Notes: generated by a model not told the origin, from the sequence alone. 64,000 nt of DNA from CAVSWT01 sp963746735 (GCA_963746735.1 CAVVCO010000020.1:55301-119300); one strand, 5' to 3'; positions 36,278 through 46,865 are shown, counted from the stretch's first letter. A program made the numbers and translations.

Positions 36278-37771
36278 ATGGCTAAAATTTTTATAGCATT
36301 TCTTTTTTGCATTATATATTTAACTCCCATAAAAGCACAGGGCGGATATGTTCTTGACCCAGAAGTAAAAAAATTGGATGATGTAGATTTAACTGTTGAA
36401 TCAGCAAAACTTTATATCCCGGATGAGAAGGAAGATGTAAAATCAATTGGAATGGGAAAAACCCAAGTGGCAAATGGTAAAAGATATAATGCGATGATGA
36501 GTAATCCAGCATTTCTTGGAACTAAAAAATTTTCACTTGAAGCCTTCAGTGTTCAAGCCAGTCTACCACCGGAAACCTTTACAGCAGCAAATTTTTTAAA
36601 TAATAATATTGACGAGTTCAAACAAGCTATATCTTTAAAAGAAGTCTGGAATGGTGTTAATGATTTCAATGCTACAAATAATGTACAGCAACAATTAGCT
36701 GCTTTACAAAGAATCCAAAACGGCTTAAAATTTCCTCGTGATTTATTAGACAAAGTTGTTGGAAGCAGTGATTCACCAATAACTCATGGATTAAAGGTTA
36801 TTCCAGGTATATCTTTGCAAACTCAAAACTTTGGTTTCTCTATTTATGCAATTGGACAATCAGGATTTATTGTTCAACAAAATCCTGTAGTCGATATGTT
36901 ATTAGATATACATATTCCAAACGATTTGAACAATACCCAGGAAGTTGCAAGTGCAGTTAGTAGTATTGCCGGTTTGCTTCAAACCCTTGTAGATTTAAAT
37001 GGAAATGTAAGCCTTGATGCTTTCCCTGTTACATATTCGATTTCATATATTGATATAGTCGGCGCAGCAGGGTATGGAATGAAACTTACGCCTCATCTAA
37101 GCTTAGGCGCTAATCTGAAAGTTATTAATAGACGGTTTTCAGCAAAAAGGATTGTCACACAGGATTTTAATGAAATTCTAAATGTTCTCAAAAAAGATTT
37201 TGATGCTAATAAAACTGGCTTTACTATGGATATCGGAGCCTTATATGATTTTAATTTTGGCCTCCGTGTTGGAATTTCAATTCATAATTTAATTCCCATA
37301 CAGACTCTGACTTCAAGTATGAATGCAAAGATTGTTCAATCTGGATATGATTACAAACGAGATCTGAATGGTAACATTATCCTTGATAATAATCGTGATA
37401 CGGTTATTCAAGTTGTAACCAGAAACGCAAATATATTTTTACCCTTTGACTTGAAGCTTCCAACGCTTGTTAATTTAGGGGCTAATTATTCAATTAATAG
37501 AAATTGGGATGTATCTTTCGAATTAGCTGATGCAGCAGACCAAGATACCAGATATAATTTTTATGAAAATAGAATCAGGTTTGGTTCAGAATACCGATTA
37601 GAAACATCAAATAATTTTGGAGTTGCATTCCGTGCAGGTTTAGCGGACAGCAGATTTACGGGCGGTTTAGGATTCAATATTTTTAGAGTTTTTCAAATCG
37701 ATGCTGCCTATGCTTATGATGAATTTGTTCAATCTTATTCTTTTTACGGACAAATAAAATTTGGATGGTGA
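36278..37771 (+). CDS. Outer membrane beta-barrel-like protein (DUF5723/PorV-like)
   Basis: A 497-residue exported protein with a signal peptide ending LTPIKAQ. It has the GxGxT/N-A motif SIGMGKTQVANGKRYNAMMS and later repeated amphipathic beta-strands, for example GVAFRAGLADSRFTGGLGFN and the closing YSFYGQIKFGW, ending in an aromatic residue as expected of an outer membrane barrel. It resembles Bacteroidetes/Ignavibacteria DUF5723 and PorV-like proteins. Function is unknown. It stands alone. Confidence 0.75.
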   Translation: MAKIFIAFLFCIIYLTPIKAQGGYVLDPEVKKLDDVDLTVESAKLYIPDEKEDVKSIGMGKTQVANGKRYNAMMSNPAFLGTKKFSLEAFSVQASLPPETFTAANFLNNNIDEFKQAISLKEVWNGVNDFNATNNVQQQLAALQRIQNGLKFPRDLLDKVVGSSDSPITHGLKVIPGISLQTQNFGFSIYAIGQSGFIVQQNPVVDMLLDIHIPNDLNNTQEVASAVSSIAGLLQTLVDLNGNVSLDAFPVTYSISYIDIVGAAGYGMKLTPHLSLGANLKVINRRFSAKRIVTQDFNEILNVLKKDFDANKTGFTMDIGALYDFNFGLRVGISIHNLIPIQTLTSSMNAKIVQSGYDYKRDLNGNIILDNNRDTVIQVVTRNANIFLPFDLKLPTLVNLGANYSINRNWDVSFELADAADQDTRYNFYENRIRFGSEYRLETSNNFGVAFRAGLADSRFTGGLGFNIFRVFQIDAAYAYDEFVQSYSFYGQIKFGW

Positions 37772-38133
37772 TTGAAAAATAAGTCATTAAATATTTGTAG
37801 TACTTTTAATTTGAAGGAATAAAATTAGTAATCGAATAAAGGTGGATTTTTTTATAAAAACATATTATAGAAAAATTTTTGTTTTATGTTAAGAATAAAT
37901 AACTACTTGTAAAAAATTTTTTTCATCTCGAATATTTGTCATTTTTTAAATAGTTCTCATACTGAACCACATATCCAATATTCAACATTTTATCTCATTT
38001 TATTATTCATTTTTTATTGGAAAAGATAATATTAAGATAATATTCTGCTGGCATACTTTATGTAATTTTGTATCATAATAGTTAGTCTTTACATACTCTT
38101 ATAAAGTTATTAAATAAAACTAAAGGAGAAACA
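37772..38133 (+). other. 362-base gene-free AT-rich region with an 11-bp tandem repeat
   Basis: No coding region is seen. It holds a perfect tandem repeat of AAGATAATATT at 38023-38033 and 38034-38044, about 90 bases before the next ATG, and a TAATTTTG (TAnnTTTG-like) element near 38062 that could be a promoter -7 box. A 16-base string TATTATAGAAAAATTT at 37863-37878 also occurs at 36106-36121 upstream of the barrel-like gene. Confidence 0.5.
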
Positions 38134-38319
38134 ATGGAAGAGCTAAGACAGCAAATAGGGAAGATAATTGAGATTGAATATAAAAAAGCTTTGAATAAAG
38201 GCTTATTGAATCCCAAAGAAATATCAAACAAAATCTGGAATCTTTTAGTTGAAGAAGATGCTATTTATGTTCCCATTCCTGAAGCTGCATCTGGTTGTTT
38301 TGAAGATTTCGAAGAATAA
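38134..38319 (+). CDS. Small acidic protein of unknown function
   Basis: A 61-residue protein with a strong AAAGGAG ribosome site 5 bases before the ATG. It reads as a predicted helical N-terminal half (EELRQQIGKIIEIEYKKALN, then LLNPKEISNKIWNLL) and an acidic tail ending GCFEDFEE. It has no signal peptide, no membrane segment and no recognised motif. It stands alone between long AT-rich gaps, which together with the good ribosome site suggests that it is a real gene with its own regulation. Confidence 0.6.
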   Translation: MEELRQQIGKIIEIEYKKALNKGLLNPKEISNKIWNLLVEEDAIYVPIPEAASGCFEDFEE

Positions 38320-38505
38320 TTGAATTAAAAAAATTAATATAATAACTTCAATGCTTATTGAATAAATATGTTTATTCAAAATCTGTGGTGTATTTTTTTT
38401 AATACATCTTCCCTCCATTTATAATCATTTAAATTAGCCTACTCGTAAATTTAAAATTCTTGTTGTAATTTATTAATGATATATATTTCAAGAAATGACT
38501 TGCGG

Positions 38506-40960
38506 TTAAAGCGAACGCAAAATTGTTTCAAGCTGTTCTTCGTTCTCAACTAATACAGTTCGAGCTTTGCTTCCATCATTAGGCCCGACAACTCCAGCTT
38601 CTTCCAGTTGATCAACTATCCTTGCGGCACGTGAATAACCTAACTTTAATCTTCTTTGAAGAAGAGAGACTGAACCTTGCTGATGACGAACTATAACTCT
38701 TGCAGCATCTTCAAACATAGGATCTAAATCTGATAAGAATCCCCCCATAGCTGCTTTCTTCTTTTCATAAAGCGACGGTAAAAAGTAAGGCTTAGAATAA
38801 GCTTGCTGAGAGTAAATAAAATTTGTTATTCGTTCAACTTCATCGGTTGAGATAAAAGCATTTTGAATACGAATTGGTTTTGGTAACCCAGTCGGAAGGA
38901 ATAACATATCTCCTTTGCCCAATAATTGTTCGGCACCATTCATATCTAATATTGTTCTCGAATCGATTTTTGTTGCAACTTGATATGCCACGCGTGCGCT
39001 GAAGTTTGCTTTTATAACTCCTGTAATAACGTTCACCGATGGCCGCTGTGTTGCAAGTATTAAATGAATCCCTACTGCGCGTGCTAATTGTGCTAAACGA
39101 GTAATCGGTTCTTCAACTTCTTTCCCTGCTGTTATCATCAAATCCGCAAGCTCATCAATTATTACTACAAGGTAAGGTAGAGAAATGATGTTTCATTGTT
39201 TCGGTGTCAGCAGGTTTCTTTTTAGGATCAGTAACTTTTTTATTGTAGTCAACTAAATTTCTAACACCGGCTTTAGCTAGCTTATCGTATCTTTTTTCCA
39301 TTTCATATTCAACCGACTTTAACAGAAGAACTGCGTTTTGCGGATTGGTAATTATTTCTTCCTCAAGATCAGGAGAGACTGCCAGGTAATGGCGGCGCAG
39401 CTTATTATAAAATGACAATTCAATTTTTTTAGGGTCAATCATTATCAGCTTCACCTCAGAAGGATGCTTAGTATAAAGCATGCTGGCAATGATCATATTT
39501 ATTCCCACGCTTTTACCTGACCCGGTTGATCCGGCAATAAGCATGTGAGGCATTTTCGTTAAATCTGTTATATAAACATCACCATTTATAGTTTTGCCTA
39601 AGGCTAAAGGTAGTTCAAATTTTGATTCCGATATTTTCCCTAATACAGATCGCGCATTTACTAGCGATGCTTCAGCATTTGGTATTTCAACTCCAATAGC
39701 ACTCTTCCCCGGTATTGGTGCTATGATCCTTATTCCCCTAGCAGCAAGTGCTAATGCAATATCGTTTTCCAAACCAACAATTTTACTAATCTTAACCCCA
39801 GGCTCAGGAACAATTTCATACAAAGTAACAACAGGGCCCGGTGTAACGGAAATATCCTGGATTGCAATATCAAACAGCTTCAATTTTTCTTTAAGCAGTT
39901 CAGCATTCCGTGTAAGTTCTTCTTCAGCAACTTTTATATTTTCTTCGGGAGCTAAATCAAGCAGCTCAAGACTCAGCTTCTTAAATTCTATTTTTTCTTC
40001 CCAATTATTTGGAAGATTTAATTCCATATCTCTATCAATATCTTTGGTGTTAATCTCCCCGGTTTTTTCAAGATCAACTTTTTTTACTTCTTCATTTAAA
40101 ACTAAATTCTCTTCTTCCTTTTTACTTGAAGTTCCATCATCTTTCCTTATAATTCTAATCTTGGTTTGATCTTCAGCTTCAGCCTGCATTAATTCTTCGG
40201 CAGAAACTTCAGCGTCTTTTTTCTTATCTAATTTTTTCTTTTTCTTCTTTTCTTTACCAAGCTCTTTAATTTTGTTCAGATTAGAATCATTTTCACTTTC
40301 AGCATTACTTTTTTCGAGTTCTTCTTTAATTGAGCCCACTGAAGTTGAGAAAGCTTTTTTTAGGAATTCAAATATCTTTTCAATTTTAATATCGAAAGCT
40401 ATTATTAGCAATGCCACCAGGCTTGCAAACAAAAAGACTATACCTCCAACTCCTCCTATTAGTTTCCCAATTAAATCCCCTAAATAGTCACCTATCGATC
40501 CGTAAAGTTCATAAGAAGTTGAAAACAAATCATATCTCGCATATAACAATCCAAAGAAAGAGGAAAAGATTATTGTTAATATCAGCAAGAAATTAGAAGT
40601 GTGAATTAAAGTCCGGTACTTTATTTTTTGAAAAAAATTTAATCCCCAGGCAAAGATTATAATAGGAATTAATGCTGAAAATATTCCAACCGTCGAATTA
40701 ATGAAAAAATTAGAAATATATGCCCCGGCAATTCCTAGCCAATTATGAACTTTGCCGCCGTTATCAATCAAGTTAGAAATTTGATAATTTAATAATGCTT
40801 GATCTTTCCGCGAGTAAGACAAAATACTTATTAATAAAAGCACTGCAGCTACAACTAAAAATAGCCCTAGTATCTTTTTTTTCTTTTCGATTGAGACTGT
40901 GAAATAATTTTCCCCGCCGGATGGTTTAGTTGTATTATTTCTTTTCTTCTTTACTGCCAT
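38506..40960 (-). pseudogene. ftsK: DNA translocase FtsK/SpoIIIE, one frameshift
   Basis: FtsK pumps DNA at the division septum. The first piece (40960-39155) has four N-terminal membrane helices, a long charged linker, Walker A AGSTGSGKSVGINMIIASML and VKLIMIDPKKIELSFYN. The frame is lost near 39178-39187: the next frame supplies LPYLVVIIDELADLMITAG (Walker B) and runs to 38506 with the ATRPSVNVITG segment and the C-terminal gamma winged helix (SRAARIVDQLEEAGVVG). Together they form a protein of about 817 residues with every motif, so a one-base error is likelier than true loss in this essential gene. It is the last gene of the operon running from rimP. Confidence 0.9.
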
Positions 40961-40967
40961 TTATTAA

Positions 40968-41720
40968 TTATTTGTCAGGATTATTTATCAGGTTACTTAC
41001 TGGCATAACTTTAATAACATTAGAAGTATAATAAGGAATTATTTCTGATGTATTCAACTTACTGCAAAATTTAATATCTTCTTCAAAATTATTTTCAATT
41101 AATACTTTTCCGTGCTCAGTTTCTGTAAGCATTTTTACAACACTTTTCCCAAATGATTTATTTAAAGACTGGCTTGCTCTTGCAGAATCGGAAATTTCAA
41201 TATCTTCTTTTAATTTTTGAAGTTCCGAAACTAATTTGCCAGCACAAATAGTATCTTCCATCGAAAAATTATTTGCTTTGCCTGAACAAAGTATTTCTAC
41301 ATTGTTATTTAAATTAACAAGATGTGAAGCAACGGCAGATAGATTTAGAAAGGAACATATATATAAATTTTCAGAAAATTTTGCTTTTACAATAGCCCTT
41401 GTTCCATTTGAGGTATAAAGGACTATTGTCTTTCCATCAATTGCCTCTTTTGTATATTCAAGTGGTGAATTTCCTAAGGCAAAGCCTTCAATTTTTTTTG
41501 TATTTCGTTCACCCCCCATTAAAGTCTGCCCTCCGAACATTCCACCTGAAACTTTAACAGCAAATTCAACACTTGATACAGGAATAACTTCCCTTGCACC
41601 ATTCTGCAAAGCGGCAACAATAGTAGATGAGGCTCTTAATACATCAATAACTACTGTAGTTTTGCCTGCAAAAAAAAGTTCATCACAACTAAGGGGTGTA
41701 AAAAAAACATTAACCTTCAT
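40968..41720 (-). CDS. comB: 2-phosphosulfolactate phosphatase (ComB family)
   Basis: A 250-residue protein of the ComB family: VIDVLRASSTIVAALQNGAR, GGERNTKKIEGFALGNSPLE and VLYTSNGTRAIVKAK with CSGKANNFSMEDTICAGKLV. ComB removes phosphate from 2-phosphosulfolactate in coenzyme M synthesis, but many bacteria that do not make coenzyme M carry it, so the reaction here is uncertain. It lies 7 bases from ftsK and 22 bases from gcvT on the same strand. Confidence 0.9.
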   Translation of the reverse strand: MKVNVFFTPLSCDELFFAGKTTVVIDVLRASSTIVAALQNGAREVIPVSSVEFAVKVSGGMFGGQTLMGGERNTKKIEGFALGNSPLEYTKEAIDGKTIVLYTSNGTRAIVKAKFSENLYICSFLNLSAVASHLVNLNNNVEILCSGKANNFSMEDTICAGKLVSELQKLKEDIEISDSARASQSLNKSFGKSVVKMLTETEHGKVLIENNFEEDIKFCSKLNTSEIIPYYTSNVIKVMPVSNLINNPDK

Positions 41721-41742
41721 TTAAATGCCTATCGTAGTCATC

Positions 41743-42825
41743 TTATTTTTTAACAAATGGAAGCTTTACAACTTTTGCCGGAATTTCTTTCCCGCGGATT
41801 AAAAAGTTTACTTCGCTTCCTTCTTTAGAATTTTCAATACTAATGTAACCCAATGCAACCGGTTTTTCCAGTATGGGGCTCACAGTTCCGCTGGTTACTG
41901 TTCCTACTTTATTGTTGTTAACAGTGATATCATATCCATGCCGCGGAAATGCTTTTTCATCAGTTGTAAATGCCGTAAGTTTTCTTTTTAAACCTTCAGA
42001 TTTAACTTTTACTAATTCATCTTTACTGATAAAATTTTCTTTATTTAATTTTGTTATCCATCCTAATCCTGCTTCAAGCGGATTTGTAGTTTTATCAATA
42101 TCATTTCCATACAAACAAAAACCCATTTCCAATCTTAAGGTATCGCGCGCCCCTAAACCAATTGGCTGAATGCCAAATTCTTTTCCGGCCGCAAATAAAT
42201 CATTCCAGATTTTTTCAGCGGTAGGTTCACTTGCCTTAAAATAAAGCTCATAGCCCAACTCACCAGTATAACCGGTTCGTGAAATAATCATATTAACCCC
42301 GGCAATGGTTCCTTCTTTAAAAGTATAATACTCAAGATCTAATTTATCATTAATCAATTTTTGAACGACATCTTTTGAATAAGGGCCTTGAACAGCAAGC
42401 AAAGAATATTCATCACTTAAATTTTTTAAATCAACTCCGAACTTATTATTCTCAACCATCCAGTTAAAATCTTTTTCGATGTTTGATGCGTTAACCACCA
42501 GCATGAACTTAGTATCTGAAATTTTGTAAACAAGTAAATCGTCTATAATACCGCCATCGGGATAACACATAGCTGAATATTGAACTTTTCCGGGAACTAA
42601 TTTTGAAGCATCGTTAATTGTGATGTATTGAACAAAGTCTAATGCTTTTTCTCCCTCGACAAAAATTTCACCCATATGAGATACATCAAAAACTCCAACT
42701 GAATTTCGAACAGCCTTATGCTCAGCTATAATTGAAGAATATTGAATCGGCATTAGATAGCCTGCGAACTCAACTATCTTTGCACCAAGTTTTTCATGAA
42801 TGTTGTAGAAATTAGTTTTTTTCAT
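41743..42825 (-). CDS. gcvT: Glycine cleavage system aminomethyltransferase (T protein)
   Basis: GcvT transfers the methylene group from the lipoyl-bound aminomethyl of H protein to tetrahydrofolate and releases ammonia. The 360-residue protein has the family markers VFDVSHMGEIFVEG, the DDLLVYKI substrate segment, ISRTGYTGELGYELYFKASE and the RLEMGFCLYGNDID region near residue 230. The length is normal. The other glycine cleavage genes are not in the window, so the system is split across the genome. Confidence 0.96.
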   Translation of the reverse strand: MKKTNFYNIHEKLGAKIVEFAGYLMPIQYSSIIAEHKAVRNSVGVFDVSHMGEIFVEGEKALDFVQYITINDASKLVPGKVQYSAMCYPDGGIIDDLLVYKISDTKFMLVVNASNIEKDFNWMVENNKFGVDLKNLSDEYSLLAVQGPYSKDVVQKLINDKLDLEYYTFKEGTIAGVNMIISRTGYTGELGYELYFKASEPTAEKIWNDLFAAGKEFGIQPIGLGARDTLRLEMGFCLYGNDIDKTTNPLEAGLGWITKLNKENFISKDELVKVKSEGLKRKLTAFTTDEKAFPRHGYDITVNNNKVGTVTSGTVSPILEKPVALGYISIENSKEGSEVNFLIRGKEIPAKVVKLPFVKK

Positions 42826-42906
42826 TTAATATTCCTTAATCATCTTAATTTTGAAATTTCTTTTGGAAATTAATCAAAATCACTTTTGAAGTTCATTCTT
42901 GTATAA

Positions 42907-44487
42907 TTAAGATACTTCCTCGGTTATATCTTTTCCCGTTTTTGCAGCGTAAAATTTAAATTGTCCTACTGGGATATTTTCGTCTTCGACAAGTGCAATC
43001 TTTACTAAATATTTAAATTGAATTTTGGTTAAAGATTTTATTTTTCCTTCTTTTAATTTTTCAGCAACACTGGGATGGCAATTTACTGTTATAGATCGCA
43101 GCTTTGAACTCCTTCTGAATTTAACAAGCCATTCTTCTAAATCATAAACAAGATGAGAATGTTTTGTAAGCAATCCGCTTCCCAAACAATAAGGACAAAC
43201 TTCCTTCATTGCCTGCATTATGTTTTGACGAATTCGCTGTCTTGTAATTTGCACCAGGCCAAAATCAGACATTGGTAATAATGAAACTTTTGCCCTGTCT
43301 TTTCTAAATTCTTTTTTCAATTCATCAAAAATTTTCTTGCGGTTTTTATCTTCTTCAAGATCAATAAAATCAATAACAATTATTCCGCCTATATCTCGTA
43401 ATCGCAGCTGCCTGGCAATTTCTCTTGATGCTTCAAGGTCAGTCTTTAATGAATTTAATTCTTGCTCTTTATTTTTAGCATACCTTCCGCTGTTAACATC
43501 AATTACAACCATTGCTTCAGTGTGTTCTATGATTAAGTAACCTCCGCTTGGTAAAGGAACTTTCCTTCCCATCAATGTTTTTATCTGCTCTTCTATTTTA
43601 AAAGAATCAAAAATGGGGTTGGAAGATTTATAAGCTTCTATTTTATCTGCAAGAGCCGGCTGAACTAATTGAACATAATTTTTAATTTGCTTGTACTGTT
43701 TTTTCGAATCAATAAATACTTTTGTAACATCCGCGGTAAACAAATCTCTAATAACGCTGGAAGTAGTGTTCATATCCTGGTAAACAAGTGCAGGAGGTTG
43801 TTCAGATTTAATTGTTTCTTCAATTCCTTCCCAGGTTTTAACCAAATTATTTAAATCATCACGCAAGGCTTCTTCGGTTTGACTTCTTGCAACAGTACGA
43901 ATTATAAGTCCGAAACTTGGTGGAAGGATACTTCTGGCAATTGATCTTAATCTTCTTCTTTCTCTAAAATCCTGAATTTTTTTTGATACACCAATTTTTC
44001 CATCAAAAGGAAGTAAAACACAAAATCTACCCGGAAGAGAAACAGATGAACTTACACGTACGCCTTTATTGTTCACAGGTTCTTTGGTTATCTGAACAAT
44101 TATATCTTCACCTTTTTTAAGCCTGGGAACTACAGGTTTTTCACCGTTTTGTCTTCTAAAATTTGGAGGCGCTGCAACTGGTTTGTCAGAAGCTTCAACA
44201 TCTTCGTCATCATCAACATCCGAATCATCTTCGCCAATCATTTCCTGGATTTGTTTTGTAGCTTCCCCGATATCGGAAAAATGAAGGAAGGCATCATGCT
44301 TCATTCCAATATCAACAAACGCAGCCTTTATACCCGGTAGAACCCTGGCTACTCTCCCTAAATAAATATCACCTACCGTGCGGCGGTTTTCAGGATAGTC
44401 AACAAAAAAGTCGACTAAATTTCCGTCTTCCGTAATCGCTACTCGCGTTTGAGTGGAAGAGGAATTTATAATAATTTCTTTTGACAT
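42907..44487 (-). CDS. rng: Ribonuclease G/E family endoribonuclease
   Basis: A 526-residue Rne/Rng endonuclease for rRNA maturation and mRNA decay. It has an N-terminal S1 domain (RVLPGIKAAFVDIGMKHDAF), an acidic Asp/Glu insertion around residues 85-100 in the S1 region, catalytic Asp segments AMVVIDVNSGRYAKN and GGIIVIDFIDLEED, and the zinc-link CPYCLGSG. It lacks the long C-terminal scaffold of E. coli RNase E, so it is of the RNase G length class. It follows pnp on the same strand with a 261-base gap, a useful pairing of two RNA decay enzymes. Confidence 0.95.
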   Translation of the reverse strand: MSKEIIINSSSTQTRVAITEDGNLVDFFVDYPENRRTVGDIYLGRVARVLPGIKAAFVDIGMKHDAFLHFSDIGEATKQIQEMIGEDDSDVDDDEDVEASDKPVAAPPNFRRQNGEKPVVPRLKKGEDIIVQITKEPVNNKGVRVSSSVSLPGRFCVLLPFDGKIGVSKKIQDFRERRRLRSIARSILPPSFGLIIRTVARSQTEEALRDDLNNLVKTWEGIEETIKSEQPPALVYQDMNTTSSVIRDLFTADVTKVFIDSKKQYKQIKNYVQLVQPALADKIEAYKSSNPIFDSFKIEEQIKTLMGRKVPLPSGGYLIIEHTEAMVVIDVNSGRYAKNKEQELNSLKTDLEASREIARQLRLRDIGGIIVIDFIDLEEDKNRKKIFDELKKEFRKDRAKVSLLPMSDFGLVQITRQRIRQNIMQAMKEVCPYCLGSGLLTKHSHLVYDLEEWLVKFRRSSKLRSITVNCHPSVAEKLKEGKIKSLTKIQFKYLVKIALVEDENIPVGQFKFYAAKTGKDITEEVS

Positions 44488-44748
44488 AAAGGAAAAACTC
44501 TTTTGATGAAATTAAATATTTCATATAAAAATTTTTAAAAAGCGGCGTGCTTCTTTCGATATTTGAATCGTAAGATTCCAATTGCAGATAATGGAAGAAA
44601 AAAGTAAAGAAGATTAATATTTCTAATCTTGATTCAGTAGAATTCAAATTAAAGCACACCTTTTTTAATTACTAAAACTAATTCAAAATTTTAATTATAC
44701 TATGTAATAGCAGCTAATACTATAAACAAAGTTCACTTAAAAAAACTA

Positions 44749-46854
44749 TTATGCTTCTTTAGCAGGCTGTTGATTTTCTTCGTTTAGAAGTTCTTTCCTG
44801 CTTAAAGAAAATTTCCCGTTCTCTACTTTTAACAGCTTAACTCTAACCTTATCACCTTCTTTAAAGTAATCAGTAACTTTATTTACACGCTTGTTATCTA
44901 TCTGGGAAATATGCAGCAAACCTTCTTTGCCAGGAAGAATTTCTACAAATGCACCGAAGTCCATTATTTTTGTAATAACTCCGTCATAAATTTCACCAAC
45001 TTCAGGAGATGCTGTCATTTTTTTAATATACTCTTTACAATTAGCGGCACTATCTCTATCTGGAGAAGCAATGCTTACAGTTCCATCTTCTTCAATATTT
45101 ATATCTACGCCAAATTTACGCTGCATTCCTTGTATTGTTTTTCCTCCGGGGCCAATGATTAAACCTATTTGATCAACATCAACTTTTATAGTCAATAATC
45201 GAGGAGCGTAAGGTGATAAATTTTCACGGGGAGTTTTGATAGCCTCATTCATTATTCCAAGAATATGTGCTCTTCCTTCTTTTGCCTGGTTTAAAGCAGT
45301 TTCCATAATTTCGAATGATATACCTTTTATTTTGATATCCATTTGGAAGGCAGTAATTCCATTTTCAGTTCCGGCAACTTTAAAATCCATGTCGCCTAAA
45401 TGATCTTCGTTGCCTAATATATCTGAAAGCACCGCAAAACTTTCACCTTCTTTTACCAATCCCATTGCTATTCCAGCAACAGAAGATTTAACTGGAACGC
45501 CGCCATCCATTAATGCTAACGAGCCGGCACAAACTGTAGCCATAGAAGAAGACCCATTTGATTCGAGAATATCTGATATAACTCTCATTGTATAAGGGAA
45601 ATTATCCTCGGCTGGAGTCACCATTTTCAGTGCTCTTTCGGCTAGATTGCCGTGGCCAATTTCTCGTCTTCCAACGCCAGTCATTCTTCCAACTTCACCA
45701 ACACTGAACGGAGGGAAATTATAATGCAGCATAAACTTTTTACTGTACTCTTCAATTAATCCGTCAATAGTCTGCTCATCATTTTTGGTTCCGAGAGTAA
45801 TAGTTGTTAAGCTTTGTGTTTCCCCTCTTGTAAATAACGCTGAGCCATGCGTACGCGGAAGAACACCAAGCTCGACAGTAATGGGACGAATTTGTTTTGT
45901 ATTTCTTCCGTCCAATCGAATTCCTTCTTTAAGAATTCTTTCTCTCATCAGATCTTTTTCGAGATCATGAAGAATTTCACCAATTACTTTTTCCTGTTCA
46001 GGATATTTTTCGGCGAGTGATTCTTTGACTGTTACTGCTAAAGCTTTGTTTTGACCGCTGCGCTCATCTTTTGAAAGAACGGAATAAACAATCTCTTTAA
46101 ATTTTGTTTCTGCTAATTGATAAACATCATTTTTTAATGCTTCATCAATTACGTTTTCAGGAACTTCCTTTTTAGGCTTTCCTACGGCTTCACGCAATTC
46201 ATTTTGAAGTTGAACAATTTTTGCAATTTCCACCTGTGCAAATTTTAAAGCTTCAAGCAATTCCGATTCGCTAATTTCCTTTGATTCACCTTCAACCATC
46301 ATAATAGAATCTGCTGTTCCAGCAATTACTAATTCAATGTTGCTTTCTTTTAACTGCTGATGAGTCGGATTTACAATCAGTTCACCATTAATTCGACCAA
46401 CTCTAACTTCAGCCATAGGCCCTTCAAAAGGAATGTCTGAAATTGTTAAAGCAGCAGAAGCACCAACGGCAGCAAGCACATCAGCATCATTTTCACCGTC
46501 AAAAGAAAATACCAAGGCGACTACTTGAGTCTCATTATTATATTGTTCAGGAAATAATGGTCTAATCGGACGATCGACTAACCGGGCACTTAAAATTTCT
46601 TTTTCTGTCGGACGGCCTTCTCGTTTTATATAACCGCCTGGAAACTTTCCAGCTGCTGAGGTTTTTTCTCTGTATTCAACCTGGAGCGGAAAATAATCCA
46701 GCCCTTCTTTCGGTTCTTCGGCTGCAACGGCCGTTACTAAAACCATCGTTTCGCCATAAGCAACCATAACTGCTCCATTCGCCTGCTTGGCAAATCGACC
46801 TGTTTCGATTGATAAAACTTTACCGTTTATTTCTATTTCTTTTTTTACTAACAT
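44749..46854 (-). CDS. pnp: Polyribonucleotide nucleotidyltransferase (PNPase)
   Basis: A 701-residue phosphorolytic 3'-5' exonuclease. It has two RNase PH domains (GEVGRMTGVGRREIGHG, RDILESNGSSSMATV-like segment SDILESNGSSSMATVCAGSL, and the catalytic LGDMDFKVAGTENGITAFQM), a KH domain (GLIIGPGGKTIQGMQRKFGV) and an S1 domain (GAFVEILPGKEGLLHISQID). rpsO lies only 11 bases upstream, the classic rpsO-pnp pairing in which pnp expression is coupled to ribosome gene transcription. Confidence 0.98.
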   Translation of the reverse strand: MLVKKEIEINGKVLSIETGRFAKQANGAVMVAYGETMVLVTAVAAEEPKEGLDYFPLQVEYREKTSAAGKFPGGYIKREGRPTEKEILSARLVDRPIRPLFPEQYNNETQVVALVFSFDGENDADVLAAVGASAALTISDIPFEGPMAEVRVGRINGELIVNPTHQQLKESNIELVIAGTADSIMMVEGESKEISESELLEALKFAQVEIAKIVQLQNELREAVGKPKKEVPENVIDEALKNDVYQLAETKFKEIVYSVLSKDERSGQNKALAVTVKESLAEKYPEQEKVIGEILHDLEKDLMRERILKEGIRLDGRNTKQIRPITVELGVLPRTHGSALFTRGETQSLTTITLGTKNDEQTIDGLIEEYSKKFMLHYNFPPFSVGEVGRMTGVGRREIGHGNLAERALKMVTPAEDNFPYTMRVISDILESNGSSSMATVCAGSLALMDGGVPVKSSVAGIAMGLVKEGESFAVLSDILGNEDHLGDMDFKVAGTENGITAFQMDIKIKGISFEIMETALNQAKEGRAHILGIMNEAIKTPRENLSPYAPRLLTIKVDVDQIGLIIGPGGKTIQGMQRKFGVDINIEEDGTVSIASPDRDSAANCKEYIKKMTASPEVGEIYDGVITKIMDFGAFVEILPGKEGLLHISQIDNKRVNKVTDYFKEGDKVRVKLLKVENGKFSLSRKELLNEENQQPAKEA

Positions 46855-46865
46855 TTAAAAACCTT

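Noticed and set aside
39594..40169. A 191-residue plus-strand frame opposite ftsK
   Set aside because: Ser-rich antisense shadow of the ftsK linker and motor region.
44399..44659. A 86-residue minus-strand frame overlapping the rng start
   Set aside because: Low-complexity, overlaps the start of rng in another frame, and no ribosome site is visible.
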